Assembly (NCBI GenBank): GCA_947303085.1
Contig: CAMYXP010000009.1
Location: forward strand, 1-64,000
Reading direction: 5' to 3'
Source of the DNA: an uncultured Bacteroidales bacterium
GTDB taxonomy: Bacteria; Bacteroidota; Bacteroidia; Bacteroidales; F082
DNA length: 64,000 nt
Shown here: one piece after another, positions 55,551 to 63,327 of the stretch
How positions within the stretch are numbered: the stretch's first letter is position 1
Layout of the letters: every line of letters starts with the position of its first letter
The notes under the pieces: generated by a model
The model's input: only the letters and a program-made list of their open reading frames with translations
The model's database searches: none
Told to the model about the DNA's origin: nothing
Position numbers and translations under genes: made by a program

Positions 55551-55634
55551 TGCCCAGGACAAGAGTCGAACTTGCACGACGCAATCGTCACTACCCCCTC
55601 AAAGTAGCGTGTCTACCAATTTCACCACCTGGGC
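55551..55634 (-). tRNA. tRNA-Leu (anticodon GAG)
   Basis: 84 bases, acceptor GCCCAGG/CCTGGGC, anticodon stem CTACT/GGTAG around TTGAGGG (anticodon GAG), long variable arm and T-loop GTTCGACTC. CCA is encoded directly after the discriminator base. First of two tandem leucine tRNAs on the minus strand, 18 bases apart. Confidence 0.94.
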
Positions 55635-55667
55635 AAGGGTCTGCTTTTTGATTTCTCAAAAGCGTTG

Positions 55668-55675
55668 CAAAATTA
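55668..55675 (-). promoter_or_regulatory. -7 box of the tRNA-Leu pair
   Basis: TAATTTTG on the minus strand, 33 bases upstream of the first tRNA, so both tRNAs are probably one transcript. Confidence 0.55.
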
Positions 55676-55810
55676 CATCTTTTTTTCATACGTTGAACAA
55701 AATTTTTAAATAATTTTTTGTTGGTTGATAATCAAGAGATTAACTGTGAGATATGGCTGTTTTTACAGCACCTTAATTAATATAATAAGAATCCGTATCG
55801 TTTTTTTTTA

Positions 55811-55818
55811 TACTTTTG
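55811..55818 (+). promoter_or_regulatory. -7 box of trmD
   Basis: TACTTTTG, 17 bases before the ATG at 55836. It lies within the longer open frame starting at 55725 and argues for the shorter TrmD. Confidence 0.6.
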
Positions 55819-55835
55819 TAGCGAAAAATCAAGTC

Positions 55836-56522
55836 ATGAGAATAGATATTATCACAATATTTCCTGAAATGTTCGACGGCCCGTTCACCGAATCGATAGT
55901 TAAGCGAGCCATCAACAAGGGACTGGTTGACATTCATCTTCACAACCTACGCGATTACAGCAACGACAAGCACAAACGCGTCGACGACTACCCGTTTTCG
56001 GCGGGTGCCGGCATGGTGATGATGATTGAGCCTGTCGACAACTGCATCTCAAAGCTGAAATCGGAACGCGACTACGATGAGGTCATTTACATGAGTCCTG
56101 ATGGGGAATTGTTGACGCAACCTGTTGTAAATCAATTATCTTTGAATGAGAATCTTATCATGCTTTGCGGTCATTACAAAGGCATCGACGAGCGAATCAG
56201 GGAGCATCTTGTGACAAAAGAAATCTCGATTGGCGACTATGTGCTTTCGGGTGGTGAGCTTGCCGCGGCGGTGTTGACCGACAGCCTCGTGCGCTTGATT
56301 CCAGGCGCTTTAAGCGATGAAACTTCGGCACTTTCCGACTCCTTTCAGGACGGATTGGTGTCGCCGCCGGTGTATACAAGGCCTCGCGAATACAAAGGAT
56401 GGGAGGTTCCGGAAGTGCTTCTGTCGGGTAACGACAAGATTATCGACGATTGGAAATACCAGCAGGCACTGGAAAGAACGAAGATTCGCCGTCCCGAGAT
56501 GTACGAAAAAATAAAAAAATAA
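55836..56522 (+). CDS. trmD: tRNA (guanine-N1-)-methyltransferase
   Basis: 228 residues, typical TrmD size. [20 protein letters not shown] at the N terminus, catalytic [20 protein letters not shown] and the SPOUT knot [11 protein letters not shown] and [16 protein letters not shown]. Methylates G37 of tRNAs reading CNN codons, preventing frameshifts; notably leucine and proline tRNAs, two of which (Leu) sit next door. rplS follows after 84 bases with its own promoter, so the classical rpsP-rimM-trmD-rplS operon is split. Confidence 0.97.
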   Translation: MRIDIITIFPEMFDGPFTESIVKRAINKGLVDIHLHNLRDYSNDKHKRVDDYPFSAGAGMVMMIEPVDNCISKLKSERDYDEVIYMSPDGELLTQPVVNQLSLNENLIMLCGHYKGIDERIREHLVTKEISIGDYVLSGGELAAAVLTDSLVRLIPGALSDETSALSDSFQDGLVSPPVYTRPREYKGWEVPEVLLSGNDKIIDDWKYQQALERTKIRRPEMYEKIKK

Positions 56523-56552
56523 AAAAAATGTTGTTGGTATTCAAAAATTTTG

Positions 56553-56560
56553 TATTTTTG
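56553..56560 (+). promoter_or_regulatory. -7 box of rplS
   Basis: TATTTTTG in the gap between trmD and rplS, 46 bases before the ATG at 56607. Confidence 0.6.
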
Positions 56561-56606
56561 CATGCTTTTTTAGAGGATAAAAAATAGAATAAAAAATACA
56601 ACAGAA

Positions 56607-56972
56607 ATGAAAAACGCGTTAATCCAATTCGTTGAAGATCAAGTACAAGTAAAAGATTTTCCACAGTTCAAGTCAGGTGACACCATCACCGTTACTTATA
56701 AAATTGTTGAAGGAAACAAGGAACGTTTGCAGAAATTCCAGGGTGTTGTGTTGCAGCGTACAGGCGAAGGCAAACGTGCTACCTTCACAGTGAGAAAGAT
56801 CTCTAACAACATCGGTGTTGAAAGAATCTTCCCTATCGCTGACCCAATGATTGACAGCATTGAAGTCAACAAACAGGGTGCAGTTCGCAGAGCAAGAATC
56901 TACTACCTCAGAGGTCTCCGTGGAAAGAAAGCTCGTATCAAAGAAGTTCTCAATAAGAAGAAAGAAAACTAA
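56607..56972 (+). CDS. rplS: 50S ribosomal protein L19
   Basis: 121 residues. DFPQFKSGDTITVTYKIVEG, RLQKFQGVVLQRTGEG and VERIFPIADPMIDSIEVNKQG are diagnostic of L19, which contacts the 30S subunit at the bridge. Strongly expressed codon use. Followed by a strong hairpin shared with the next, convergent gene. Confidence 0.98.
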   Translation: MKNALIQFVEDQVQVKDFPQFKSGDTITVTYKIVEGNKERLQKFQGVVLQRTGEGKRATFTVRKISNNIGVERIFPIADPMIDSIEVNKQGAVRRARIYYLRGLRGKKARIKEVLNKKKEN

Positions 56973-56991
56973 TTGGTACTTGAACATCAAA

Positions 56992-57029
56992 AAAATAACG
57001 TCGCGCTGCAGCACGACGTTATTTTTTTT
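56992..57029. terminator. Bidirectional terminator between rplS and the S9 peptidase
   Basis: TAACGTCG (56996-57003) with flanking A-run pairs with CGACGTTA (57014-57021) and T-run; the inner GCTGCAGC is itself palindromic. Confidence 0.88.
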
Positions 57030-57046
57030 GTCCTCTTGTCGACGGT

Positions 57047-59119
57047 TTACTTGAGATAGGTGTCAAGCCAATTCTTGAATCGTCTCTGCCACAAGATTCC
57101 GTTCTGCGGCTTCAAAACCCAGTGGTTCTCATCAGGGAAGTAGAGGAACTCCGCAGGGATGCCGCGCAAAACAGCTGCGTTGTAGGCCTGCATGCCTTGG
57201 GTGAAGCAGATTCTGTAGTCCAATCCGCCATGGATGACCATGATTGGAGCAGTCCATTTGTCGACAAACAAATGCGGTGAGTTGGCGTATGACCACTGCA
57301 CCACAGGGTTTTCCTTGTCCCAATATGGTCCGCCGAGATCCCAGTTCACAAACCACATCTCTTCTGTCTCAAGATATTGAGCGTCAAGGTTAAACATGCC
57401 GTCGTGGGCAATCAAAGCCTTGAAACGTCCGTCGTGATGACCTGCGAGCCAGAACACCGAGAAGCCGCCGAAACTGGCACCGACAGCACCGAGTCGGTCT
57501 TCGTCAACGTAAGGTTCTTTTGCCAAGGCGTCGATGGCCGAGAGATAGTCTCTCATGCACTGTCCGCCGTAGTCGCCGCTGATTTCCTCGTTCCACTCCT
57601 GACCGAAGCCCGGCAAACCGCGTCTGTTAGGAGCCACGACGATGTAGCCGTTGGCAGCCATCATCTGGAAGTTCCAGCGATATGACCAGAACTGGCTCAC
57701 TGTGCTTTGTGGACCGCCTTCGCAATAGAGAAGGGTAGGATATTTCTTGTTTTTGTCGAAATGCGGAGGATAAATGACCCAGGTGAGCATGCGTTTGCCG
57801 TCGGTGGTCGGAATCCATCTCTCTTCGACCTCAGCTGTTGTCAACTGCTTGAAAATGTTATCGTTAACGTGTGTAATCTGAGTGAATGCGCCTGTCTTTG
57901 GGTCGACAGAATAAAGCTCAGTAGGGTGACTCATCGACTGCTGTCCGGCAATGAGCTTGTCGCCAGCCACCGCCAACGACACGAAGTTATGCGTTCCGTT
58001 GGTGATCTTGCGGATGCTGCCTGAGTTCAGACTCAACTCGTAAATCTGATCGGTGGCGTGAATGTCGCTGATGAAATAAATCTTAGAGGCGTCGCCCGAC
58101 CATGTAAGGCTTGTTGAGTTCTGGTCGAAGCCGATGCTGTAGTCGGTCTTCTCGCCGGTCTTCATATCCATCACGAAAAGTCGTTGTTTATCAGCCTCAT
58201 AGCCGTCGCGTTCCATGCTTTCCCAAGCCATTTTATTGCCTGTCGGAGCCACGCTGATGTTGAGGTCGTAGCCCATCATGCCTTCGGTGAGGTTGGCTGT
58301 CAGACCAGATGCGATATCGTATCTGTAAATGTCAGTGTTTGTTGATGTTGCGTATTCTTTTCCGACCTTCTTGCGGCAGCAGTAAAGCACCGCGTTGTTG
58401 TCTTCAGTCCACGACACCTGTTCCATGCCGCCCCATGGTCTCACCGGTGACTCCCAAGGTTCTCCTTGAAGGATGTCTAATCCGTTGGTAATCATGTTGT
58501 TATCCAAGTTTGCAATGAATAGATGACTGTAGGTGTCAACCCATTGATCCCAATGGCGGTACATCAAATCGTTGTTGATTCTTCCCGACGACAGCGGAAG
58601 GTCAGGGTAGATGTCGACGACCTGGTCTTTCATCTTCACCTCGGCTGAATAAACAAGGTGTTTGCCGTCAGGACTGAACTTAAATCCAGTTATACCATCT
58701 TGAATATCAGTGAGTTGCTTGCGGTTGCTGCCTAAAACATCCATCTCCCAGAGCTGCATGTCGCCGCTTGCCGCTGACATGAAAGCGATCTTACCCGAAG
58801 GGGTGAAGACTGGGCTGTAGTCGCTGGTGGTGCCGTTGGTGAGGCATTTCAGGTTCTTGCCGTCGGCATCCATGATGTAAATCCTTGAGAATCCTTTGTT
58901 TTCCTCAACGGAATAGTCGGTGACGTTGTAAACGACATATTTGTTGTCGGGCGCGACCGAGAATTCGCCAATGCGTCCCATGGTCCACAGCACCTCAGGC
59001 GTTAGTATGTCTGACTCAAGTTTGATGTTCTCGCGCGCCGGGGCATCCTGCTTCGGAGCGTCGCCGCATGACTGAAATACCATCAGAATCAATGCGATAG
59101 GAAGGAGAAATTTTTTCAT
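57047..59119 (-). CDS. S9 family peptidase (dipeptidyl/acylaminoacyl peptidase-like), lipoprotein
   Basis: 690 residues. Lipobox FQSCGD (Cys about 18), seven-bladed WD/PD40-type propeller (about 40-420: DYSPVFTPSGKIAFMSAASG, FKFSPDGKHLVYSAEV), then alpha/beta-hydrolase with nucleophile GASFGGFSVFW, aspartate in HGGLDYRICF and histidine in DENHWVLKPQN. Degrades exported peptides at the envelope. Differs from the S9A enzyme at 39852 in propeller and catalytic neighbourhood. Together they suggest peptide-based nutrition. Minus-strand -7 box at 59151-59158. Confidence 0.92.
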   Translation of the reverse strand: MKKFLLPIALILMVFQSCGDAPKQDAPARENIKLESDILTPEVLWTMGRIGEFSVAPDNKYVVYNVTDYSVEENKGFSRIYIMDADGKNLKCLTNGTTSDYSPVFTPSGKIAFMSAASGDMQLWEMDVLGSNRKQLTDIQDGITGFKFSPDGKHLVYSAEVKMKDQVVDIYPDLPLSSGRINNDLMYRHWDQWVDTYSHLFIANLDNNMITNGLDILQGEPWESPVRPWGGMEQVSWTEDNNAVLYCCRKKVGKEYATSTNTDIYRYDIASGLTANLTEGMMGYDLNISVAPTGNKMAWESMERDGYEADKQRLFVMDMKTGEKTDYSIGFDQNSTSLTWSGDASKIYFISDIHATDQIYELSLNSGSIRKITNGTHNFVSLAVAGDKLIAGQQSMSHPTELYSVDPKTGAFTQITHVNDNIFKQLTTAEVEERWIPTTDGKRMLTWVIYPPHFDKNKKYPTLLYCEGGPQSTVSQFWSYRWNFQMMAANGYIVVAPNRRGLPGFGQEWNEEISGDYGGQCMRDYLSAIDALAKEPYVDEDRLGAVGASFGGFSVFWLAGHHDGRFKALIAHDGMFNLDAQYLETEEMWFVNWDLGGPYWDKENPVVQWSYANSPHLFVDKWTAPIMVIHGGLDYRICFTQGMQAYNAAVLRGIPAEFLYFPDENHWVLKPQNGILWQRRFKNWLDTYLK

Positions 59120-59150
59120 ATTTTAAATATTTAATATTCAATTTATTTTG

Positions 59151-59178
59151 CAAAATTATGTGAATATTTTTATATTTG
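59151..59178. promoter_or_regulatory. Divergent -7 boxes for the S9 peptidase and PNGase F-like genes
   Basis: Minus TAATTTTG (59151-59158) and plus TATATTTG (59171-59178), only 12 bases apart. The plus box overlaps a possible start at 59176 and therefore fixes the PNGase F-like start at 59194. Confidence 0.65.
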
Positions 59179-59193
59179 CAAAAATTTTTAACT

Positions 59194-60894
59194 ATGAAGA
59201 ACACATTATTAATATTAGGATTCGTTTTTGCCACATTGACGGCTTCGGCACAGCAACGTCTTGTTTATCAATCATATATGCTCGGCTCGGATAGCGGCGA
59301 CACTACTTTCCGTGAGGTTTTGAGATATAAAAACCAATTGAAAATCAATGATATAAGAAATTTTGATGGTTATTTGATTGATGGCGTTTCCACCGACATC
59401 ACTTACGTCGATTATACCACCGATTCGGCTTATTTTCAGATGAGATACAGTGAGGCTGAATCGTATTTTTACGCTTACTCATTGAAAGACAGCGATATAG
59501 AGTTTCGTGAAGTGGGCGAGGAGAAGCTTCTTGGCTATAAATGTAAAAAATATAAGACTTCGATAAATTCAAATACTATTGAGGTTTGGATGACCGAGAG
59601 TCTGGGCTACGACGCGTCGCCGGTCACCTCGCGTGGATATCTGAAGGGAGTGATGGTGCGGCAGGCGATAAACGGAAACCGCATCATGGATTTGAAGACG
59701 ATTAAGAAGGATAAGATTGATAAGAAGGATAAGAAGGGGATTATTCCGGAGAATTTGGGAGTTAGGAAGACGGGGAAGGAGTTGAATCAGATAAACAAAG
59801 AAAAGCTGATTCTGCGTACGCATGTTTTTGCTGACGAGCAGATTCATTTTGTGAAAATGGACAAATACGAGGGTTCGATTCCTTTCGACACGGTGCTGCA
59901 TTATTCGTGGGGCACCATCATCGTGAAGCGTATGGAACTGCCAACGCTGCCTGAGCATTACCAGCTTTTTGTGGAGCTTCGTCAAAGATCGAATGGCGAC
60001 GCTTACGACCGCTCCGGCTCTGTCTTTGTTATCCCTACCGACCGAAAGCTTTCGATGGCTAACGCGTTAATCGACAGCATTGAAACCATACCTGTGGTGT
60101 ATGACAAGAATGGCAAGAAGTATCAGGGAATTCGTATTGAAGACGATTATCTGCCGATTGTCGAGCTGGTGAGGTTTTTCACTCCTTTTGGCGTGAATCA
60201 TTTCAACGACAAGGTGAAAATCGACGGTTTGGAATGGGAGGACGAGGCATATTACAAGATGGAGGTCACGGAGCTTTCCGACCGCCTCTCGGGCGATGTG
60301 ATTATTGGCGCTTTCATCGGGAACTACGATGGCGGCGGACATAAGGTGTCGCTCGATTTGGTGGCCTATCCGAATGATTATGATGGCGACGCGTCGCATA
60401 ACAGCCGGTGGAGCCTGCCTTTGTTCAACACTTGCAACGTGATGGAGATGTCGGGGCAAAACTACGGCCGTTTGTTCCAGACCGACAGCCTCACTGTTGA
60501 GTTTGACGTACCTGAAGGGGTTGAGAATCTGCGACTTAGATATATTACCACAGGCCATGGCGGCTGGGGTGGAGGCGACGAGTTCAACCCTAAGGAAAAC
60601 ACCATCATCGTGGATGGCGAGAAGGTGTTCAAATACACTCCATGGCGTTGTGACTGTGCGACTTACCGTGAGTTTAATCCAGTCTCGGGCAACTTCTGGA
60701 ACGGCGTGTCGTCGTCCGATTTGTCGCGTTCGGGCTGGTGTCCAGGCACTGCCACAAATCCTGTTTGTTTCGACCTAAGTGATTTAAAACCAGGCCATCA
60801 CACCATCACTGTCGCCATCCCGCAAGGCGCTGACGAAGGCGGCAGCTTCTCGCACTGGATGGTGAGCGGGGTGCTGCTTGGAGAGAAGAAATAA
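59194..60894 (+). CDS. PNGase F-like peptide N-glycanase with extra N-terminal domain
   Basis: 566 residues. Signal peptide (1-19, ending ASAQQ), an N-terminal beta-rich domain (about 20-190) like the N-terminal bowl-like domain of PNGase F-II-type enzymes, a lysine-rich linker (DKIDKKDKKG), then two jelly-roll halves. The C-terminal half has the PNGase F pattern TGHGGWGGGDEFNP, WRCDCATYREFNP and RSGWCPGTATNP, with paired cysteines. Such amidases release whole N-glycans from glycoproteins outside the cell or in the periplasm. The active Asp/Glu residues cannot be assigned reliably by eye. Start fixed by the -7 box at 59171. Confidence 0.82.
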   Translation: MKNTLLILGFVFATLTASAQQRLVYQSYMLGSDSGDTTFREVLRYKNQLKINDIRNFDGYLIDGVSTDITYVDYTTDSAYFQMRYSEAESYFYAYSLKDSDIEFREVGEEKLLGYKCKKYKTSINSNTIEVWMTESLGYDASPVTSRGYLKGVMVRQAINGNRIMDLKTIKKDKIDKKDKKGIIPENLGVRKTGKELNQINKEKLILRTHVFADEQIHFVKMDKYEGSIPFDTVLHYSWGTIIVKRMELPTLPEHYQLFVELRQRSNGDAYDRSGSVFVIPTDRKLSMANALIDSIETIPVVYDKNGKKYQGIRIEDDYLPIVELVRFFTPFGVNHFNDKVKIDGLEWEDEAYYKMEVTELSDRLSGDVIIGAFIGNYDGGGHKVSLDLVAYPNDYDGDASHNSRWSLPLFNTCNVMEMSGQNYGRLFQTDSLTVEFDVPEGVENLRLRYITTGHGGWGGGDEFNPKENTIIVDGEKVFKYTPWRCDCATYREFNPVSGNFWNGVSSSDLSRSGWCPGTATNPVCFDLSDLKPGHHTITVAIPQGADEGGSFSHWMVSGVLLGEKK

Positions 60895-62217
60895 TTACTC
60901 TATTCCCCTCAAGTCCTTGTAAAGCTGCACCGCGTAAAGGTCAGTCATGTTGGAGATGTAGTCGAGGACGACTTGAATCTTTGAATACAGGTCGTCTTTT
61001 TCGGTCTTGAACTGGTCGGGGATGATCGACATCAGGCGTTTGTGATAGCCGCTGTCGGGTTGCAAAACCGCGTCCATGAACTCGTTCATCAGACTGCCTA
61101 TGATGTTGTAGCCGGTGACTTCAATCTTTACTACCGATGGATGCTTGTAAATGTTTGGTACTGAGAAACTTCTGCAGCCTTCGAGAGCGTCGTTTTCGAG
61201 CTTAGGCAGATGCGAGATGAGGCTGTTTTTGAACGTCCCGGCCATGATGTCGTCGTAGTTCTCGATGAACACTCTCGACACGCAGTCAACCAATTTGTTG
61301 ATGACGGTGGCACGCAAAAACGCCATGCGTTCGTTGGAGTCGGTGACGGTCTTGAACACCTGCTCGCGACGCTCGAAAAACCAAGCCTCTTCGGGTCTTT
61401 CCTCGCTGAAAAACGCCGTGAAATGTTTGTCGATGTCGGTAGTCTGGATGATGCCGCGTTTGTGGGCGTCTTCCATGTCGAGGATGAGGTAGCAGATGTC
61501 GTCGGCGGCCTCCATCATATATGAAAGGGGATGACGGGCGTAGATTGGGCGCTTGTCGTCGAGACGTGGGATGCCGCAGCCTTCCATGACCTTCTCGAAT
61601 TGCTCGATCTCACTGTTGAAGACGTTATATTTCTTGCGGTTGCCTTTATCGAACGACGGATACGGATATTTTATCAAGGTGGCAAGCGAAGCGTAGGTCA
61701 GCGACAAACCGCCTTCACGACGGCCTGCAAACTGATGCGTGAGCTGACGGAAAGCGTTGGCGTTGCCTTCAAACGAGATGAGGTCAGACCATTGATTCTC
61801 AGGGATTTGGCTCTCGAGTTTCTTGCCATCACCGAACTTGAAATAGCTGCTCATGGTCTCCTCGCCTGAATGTCCGAAAGGCGGGTTGCCGAGGTCGTGG
61901 GCGAGACATGCCGTTGAAACGATTGTGTCGATGTCGTAGATGACATCATGGAAATCGGGACCGTACTTCTCGATGAGGAATTTCGACACCTTGCGCGCGA
62001 TTGAACGCCCCACGCTGGCCACTTCGAGGCTGTGTGTCAATCGGTTATGCACGAGCTTGGCACCCGGCAAGGCGAACACCTGCGTCTTGTTCTGCAGACG
62101 GTGGAAGATGTTGGAGAAGATTATACGGTCGTAATCTCTCTGAAACTCGTTTCTGATGTCGGCGACGCTCTGCGCGCGAGCCTCACGTTTTGCTGATAAT
62201 AACGATTCCCAATTCAT
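60895..62217 (-). CDS. dgt: dNTP triphosphohydrolase (dGTPase family)
   Basis: 440 residues. HD-domain signatures: HNRLTHSLEVASVGRS, then CLAHDLGNPPFGHSGE, and YMMEAADDICYLILDMEDAH. Cleaves dGTP (or other dNTPs) to deoxynucleoside and triphosphate, limiting dNTP pools. Start at ATG 62217 preferred to TTG 62223. The gap to tsaD upstream is a TTTAGAGT-like repeat. Confidence 0.94.
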   Translation of the reverse strand: MNWESLLSAKREARAQSVADIRNEFQRDYDRIIFSNIFHRLQNKTQVFALPGAKLVHNRLTHSLEVASVGRSIARKVSKFLIEKYGPDFHDVIYDIDTIVSTACLAHDLGNPPFGHSGEETMSSYFKFGDGKKLESQIPENQWSDLISFEGNANAFRQLTHQFAGRREGGLSLTYASLATLIKYPYPSFDKGNRKKYNVFNSEIEQFEKVMEGCGIPRLDDKRPIYARHPLSYMMEAADDICYLILDMEDAHKRGIIQTTDIDKHFTAFFSEERPEEAWFFERREQVFKTVTDSNERMAFLRATVINKLVDCVSRVFIENYDDIMAGTFKNSLISHLPKLENDALEGCRSFSVPNIYKHPSVVKIEVTGYNIIGSLMNEFMDAVLQPDSGYHKRLMSIIPDQFKTEKDDLYSKIQVVLDYISNMTDLYAVQLYKDLRGIE

Positions 62218-62218
62218 A

Positions 62219-62292
62219 CTCAATAATTTACACTTTCAACTCTACACTCTAAACTTTAAAACTACTCTAAACTCTACACTCTAAACTCTACA
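62219..62292. repeat. Heptad-like spacer repeat, ACTCTAAACTCTACA type
   Basis: The gap between dgt and tsaD is built from CTCTAAA and CTCTACA words (TTTAGAG/TGTAGAG on the other strand), the same family as 30898-30966. Confidence 0.7.
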
Positions 62293-63315
62293 CTACCGCG
62301 TAGCAGTTCTAGCATACGGAGTCATATCCTGACTTCCAAATTCACCGCGTTTATATTTCAGATATCCTGCCACGCCAATCATGGCGGCGTTGTCGGTGCT
62401 GAATTTGAACTTCGGGATGAATACATCCCAATGATATTTCTTTCCGGCAGCTATCATTGCGTCCTGAAGTCCAGTGTTTGCTGATACTCCGCCAGCTATA
62501 GCCACTTGTTGGATGCCCGTGTCTTTCGCCGCCTTGATGAGCTTCTTCATCAATGTGTCGATGATGTCTTTCTGGATAGAAGCGCACAAATCGGCTTTGT
62601 TTTCCTCGATGAAATTCTCGTTTTCCTTGAGTTTGTCTCTCAAGAAATACAGGAAACTCGTCTTCAACCCGCTGAAACTGTAATCGTAGCCAGGGATGTG
62701 TGGCTTGCTGAACTGGAATGCGTCGGGGTTGCCTTCTTTTGCTAACTTATTGATTATCGGGCCTCCAGGGTAGCCGAGTCCCATTATTTTAGCCGTTTTG
62801 TCAAAAGCCTCGCCGGCAGCGTCGTCGATGGTCTTGCCCAGAATTTCGAGGTCGAAATAGTCGTTCACCTTCATTATCTGTGTGTGGCCGCCCGACACTG
62901 TCAGGCAAAGGAACGGAAACTGCGGAACCGGCGTAGGATTGTCTGGCTCCTGCGCGAAAAGTGCCAACACATGGCCGTTGGTATGATTAATTTCAATCAT
63001 CGGGATGTCCATGGCGAGCGCGAAAGCCTTTGAAAATGAAGTGCCTACGAGCAACGAACCTAATAATCCGGGTCCTCGTGTAAAAGCTATTGCGCGTATT
63101 TGATTTTTTTGTATATTTGCTTGCTTAATTGCGGCGTCAACAACAGGTATGATATTCTGCTGGTGCGCGCGCGAGGCGAGTTCCGGAATGACACCTCCAT
63201 ATTGGCGGTGAACCTCTTGATTAGCAATGACATTCGATAAGACTGTCGTGCCTCTGAGGACTGCTGCGGAAGTGTCATCGCAGGATGATTCGATTGCTAA
63301 AATGTATTCGTCCAT
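62293..63315 (-). CDS. tsaD: tRNA N6-adenosine threonylcarbamoyltransferase
   Basis: 340 residues. ILAIESSCDDTSAAV at the N terminus, metal-binding HTNGH (about 113-117), SGGHTQIM and GGVSANTGLQ. Transfers threonylcarbamoyl to A37 of ANN-decoding tRNAs with TsaB/E. Start at ATG 63315 (MDEYILAI) supported by a -7 box TACCTTTG at 63333-63340 (minus). Only 12 bases separate it from the divergent TamB-like start. Confidence 0.97.
   Translation of the reverse strand: MDEYILAIESSCDDTSAAVLRGTTVLSNVIANQEVHRQYGGVIPELASRAHQQNIIPVVDAAIKQANIQKNQIRAIAFTRGPGLLGSLLVGTSFSKAFALAMDIPMIEINHTNGHVLALFAQEPDNPTPVPQFPFLCLTVSGGHTQIMKVNDYFDLEILGKTIDDAAGEAFDKTAKIMGLGYPGGPIINKLAKEGNPDAFQFSKPHIPGYDYSFSGLKTSFLYFLRDKLKENENFIEENKADLCASIQKDIIDTLMKKLIKAAKDTGIQQVAIAGGVSANTGLQDAMIAAGKKYHWDVFIPKFKFSTDNAAMIGVAGYLKYKRGEFGSQDMTPYARTATR
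63090..63119 (+). promoter_or_regulatory. Possible plus-strand promoter of the TamB-like gene inside tsaD
   Basis: TTG (63090-63092), 19-base spacer, TATATTTG (63112-63119), giving a leader of about 200 bases antisense to tsaD. A perfect box in antisense coding DNA may be chance, hence moderate confidence. Confidence 0.4.
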
Positions 63316-63327
63316 TGCTATAAAATA

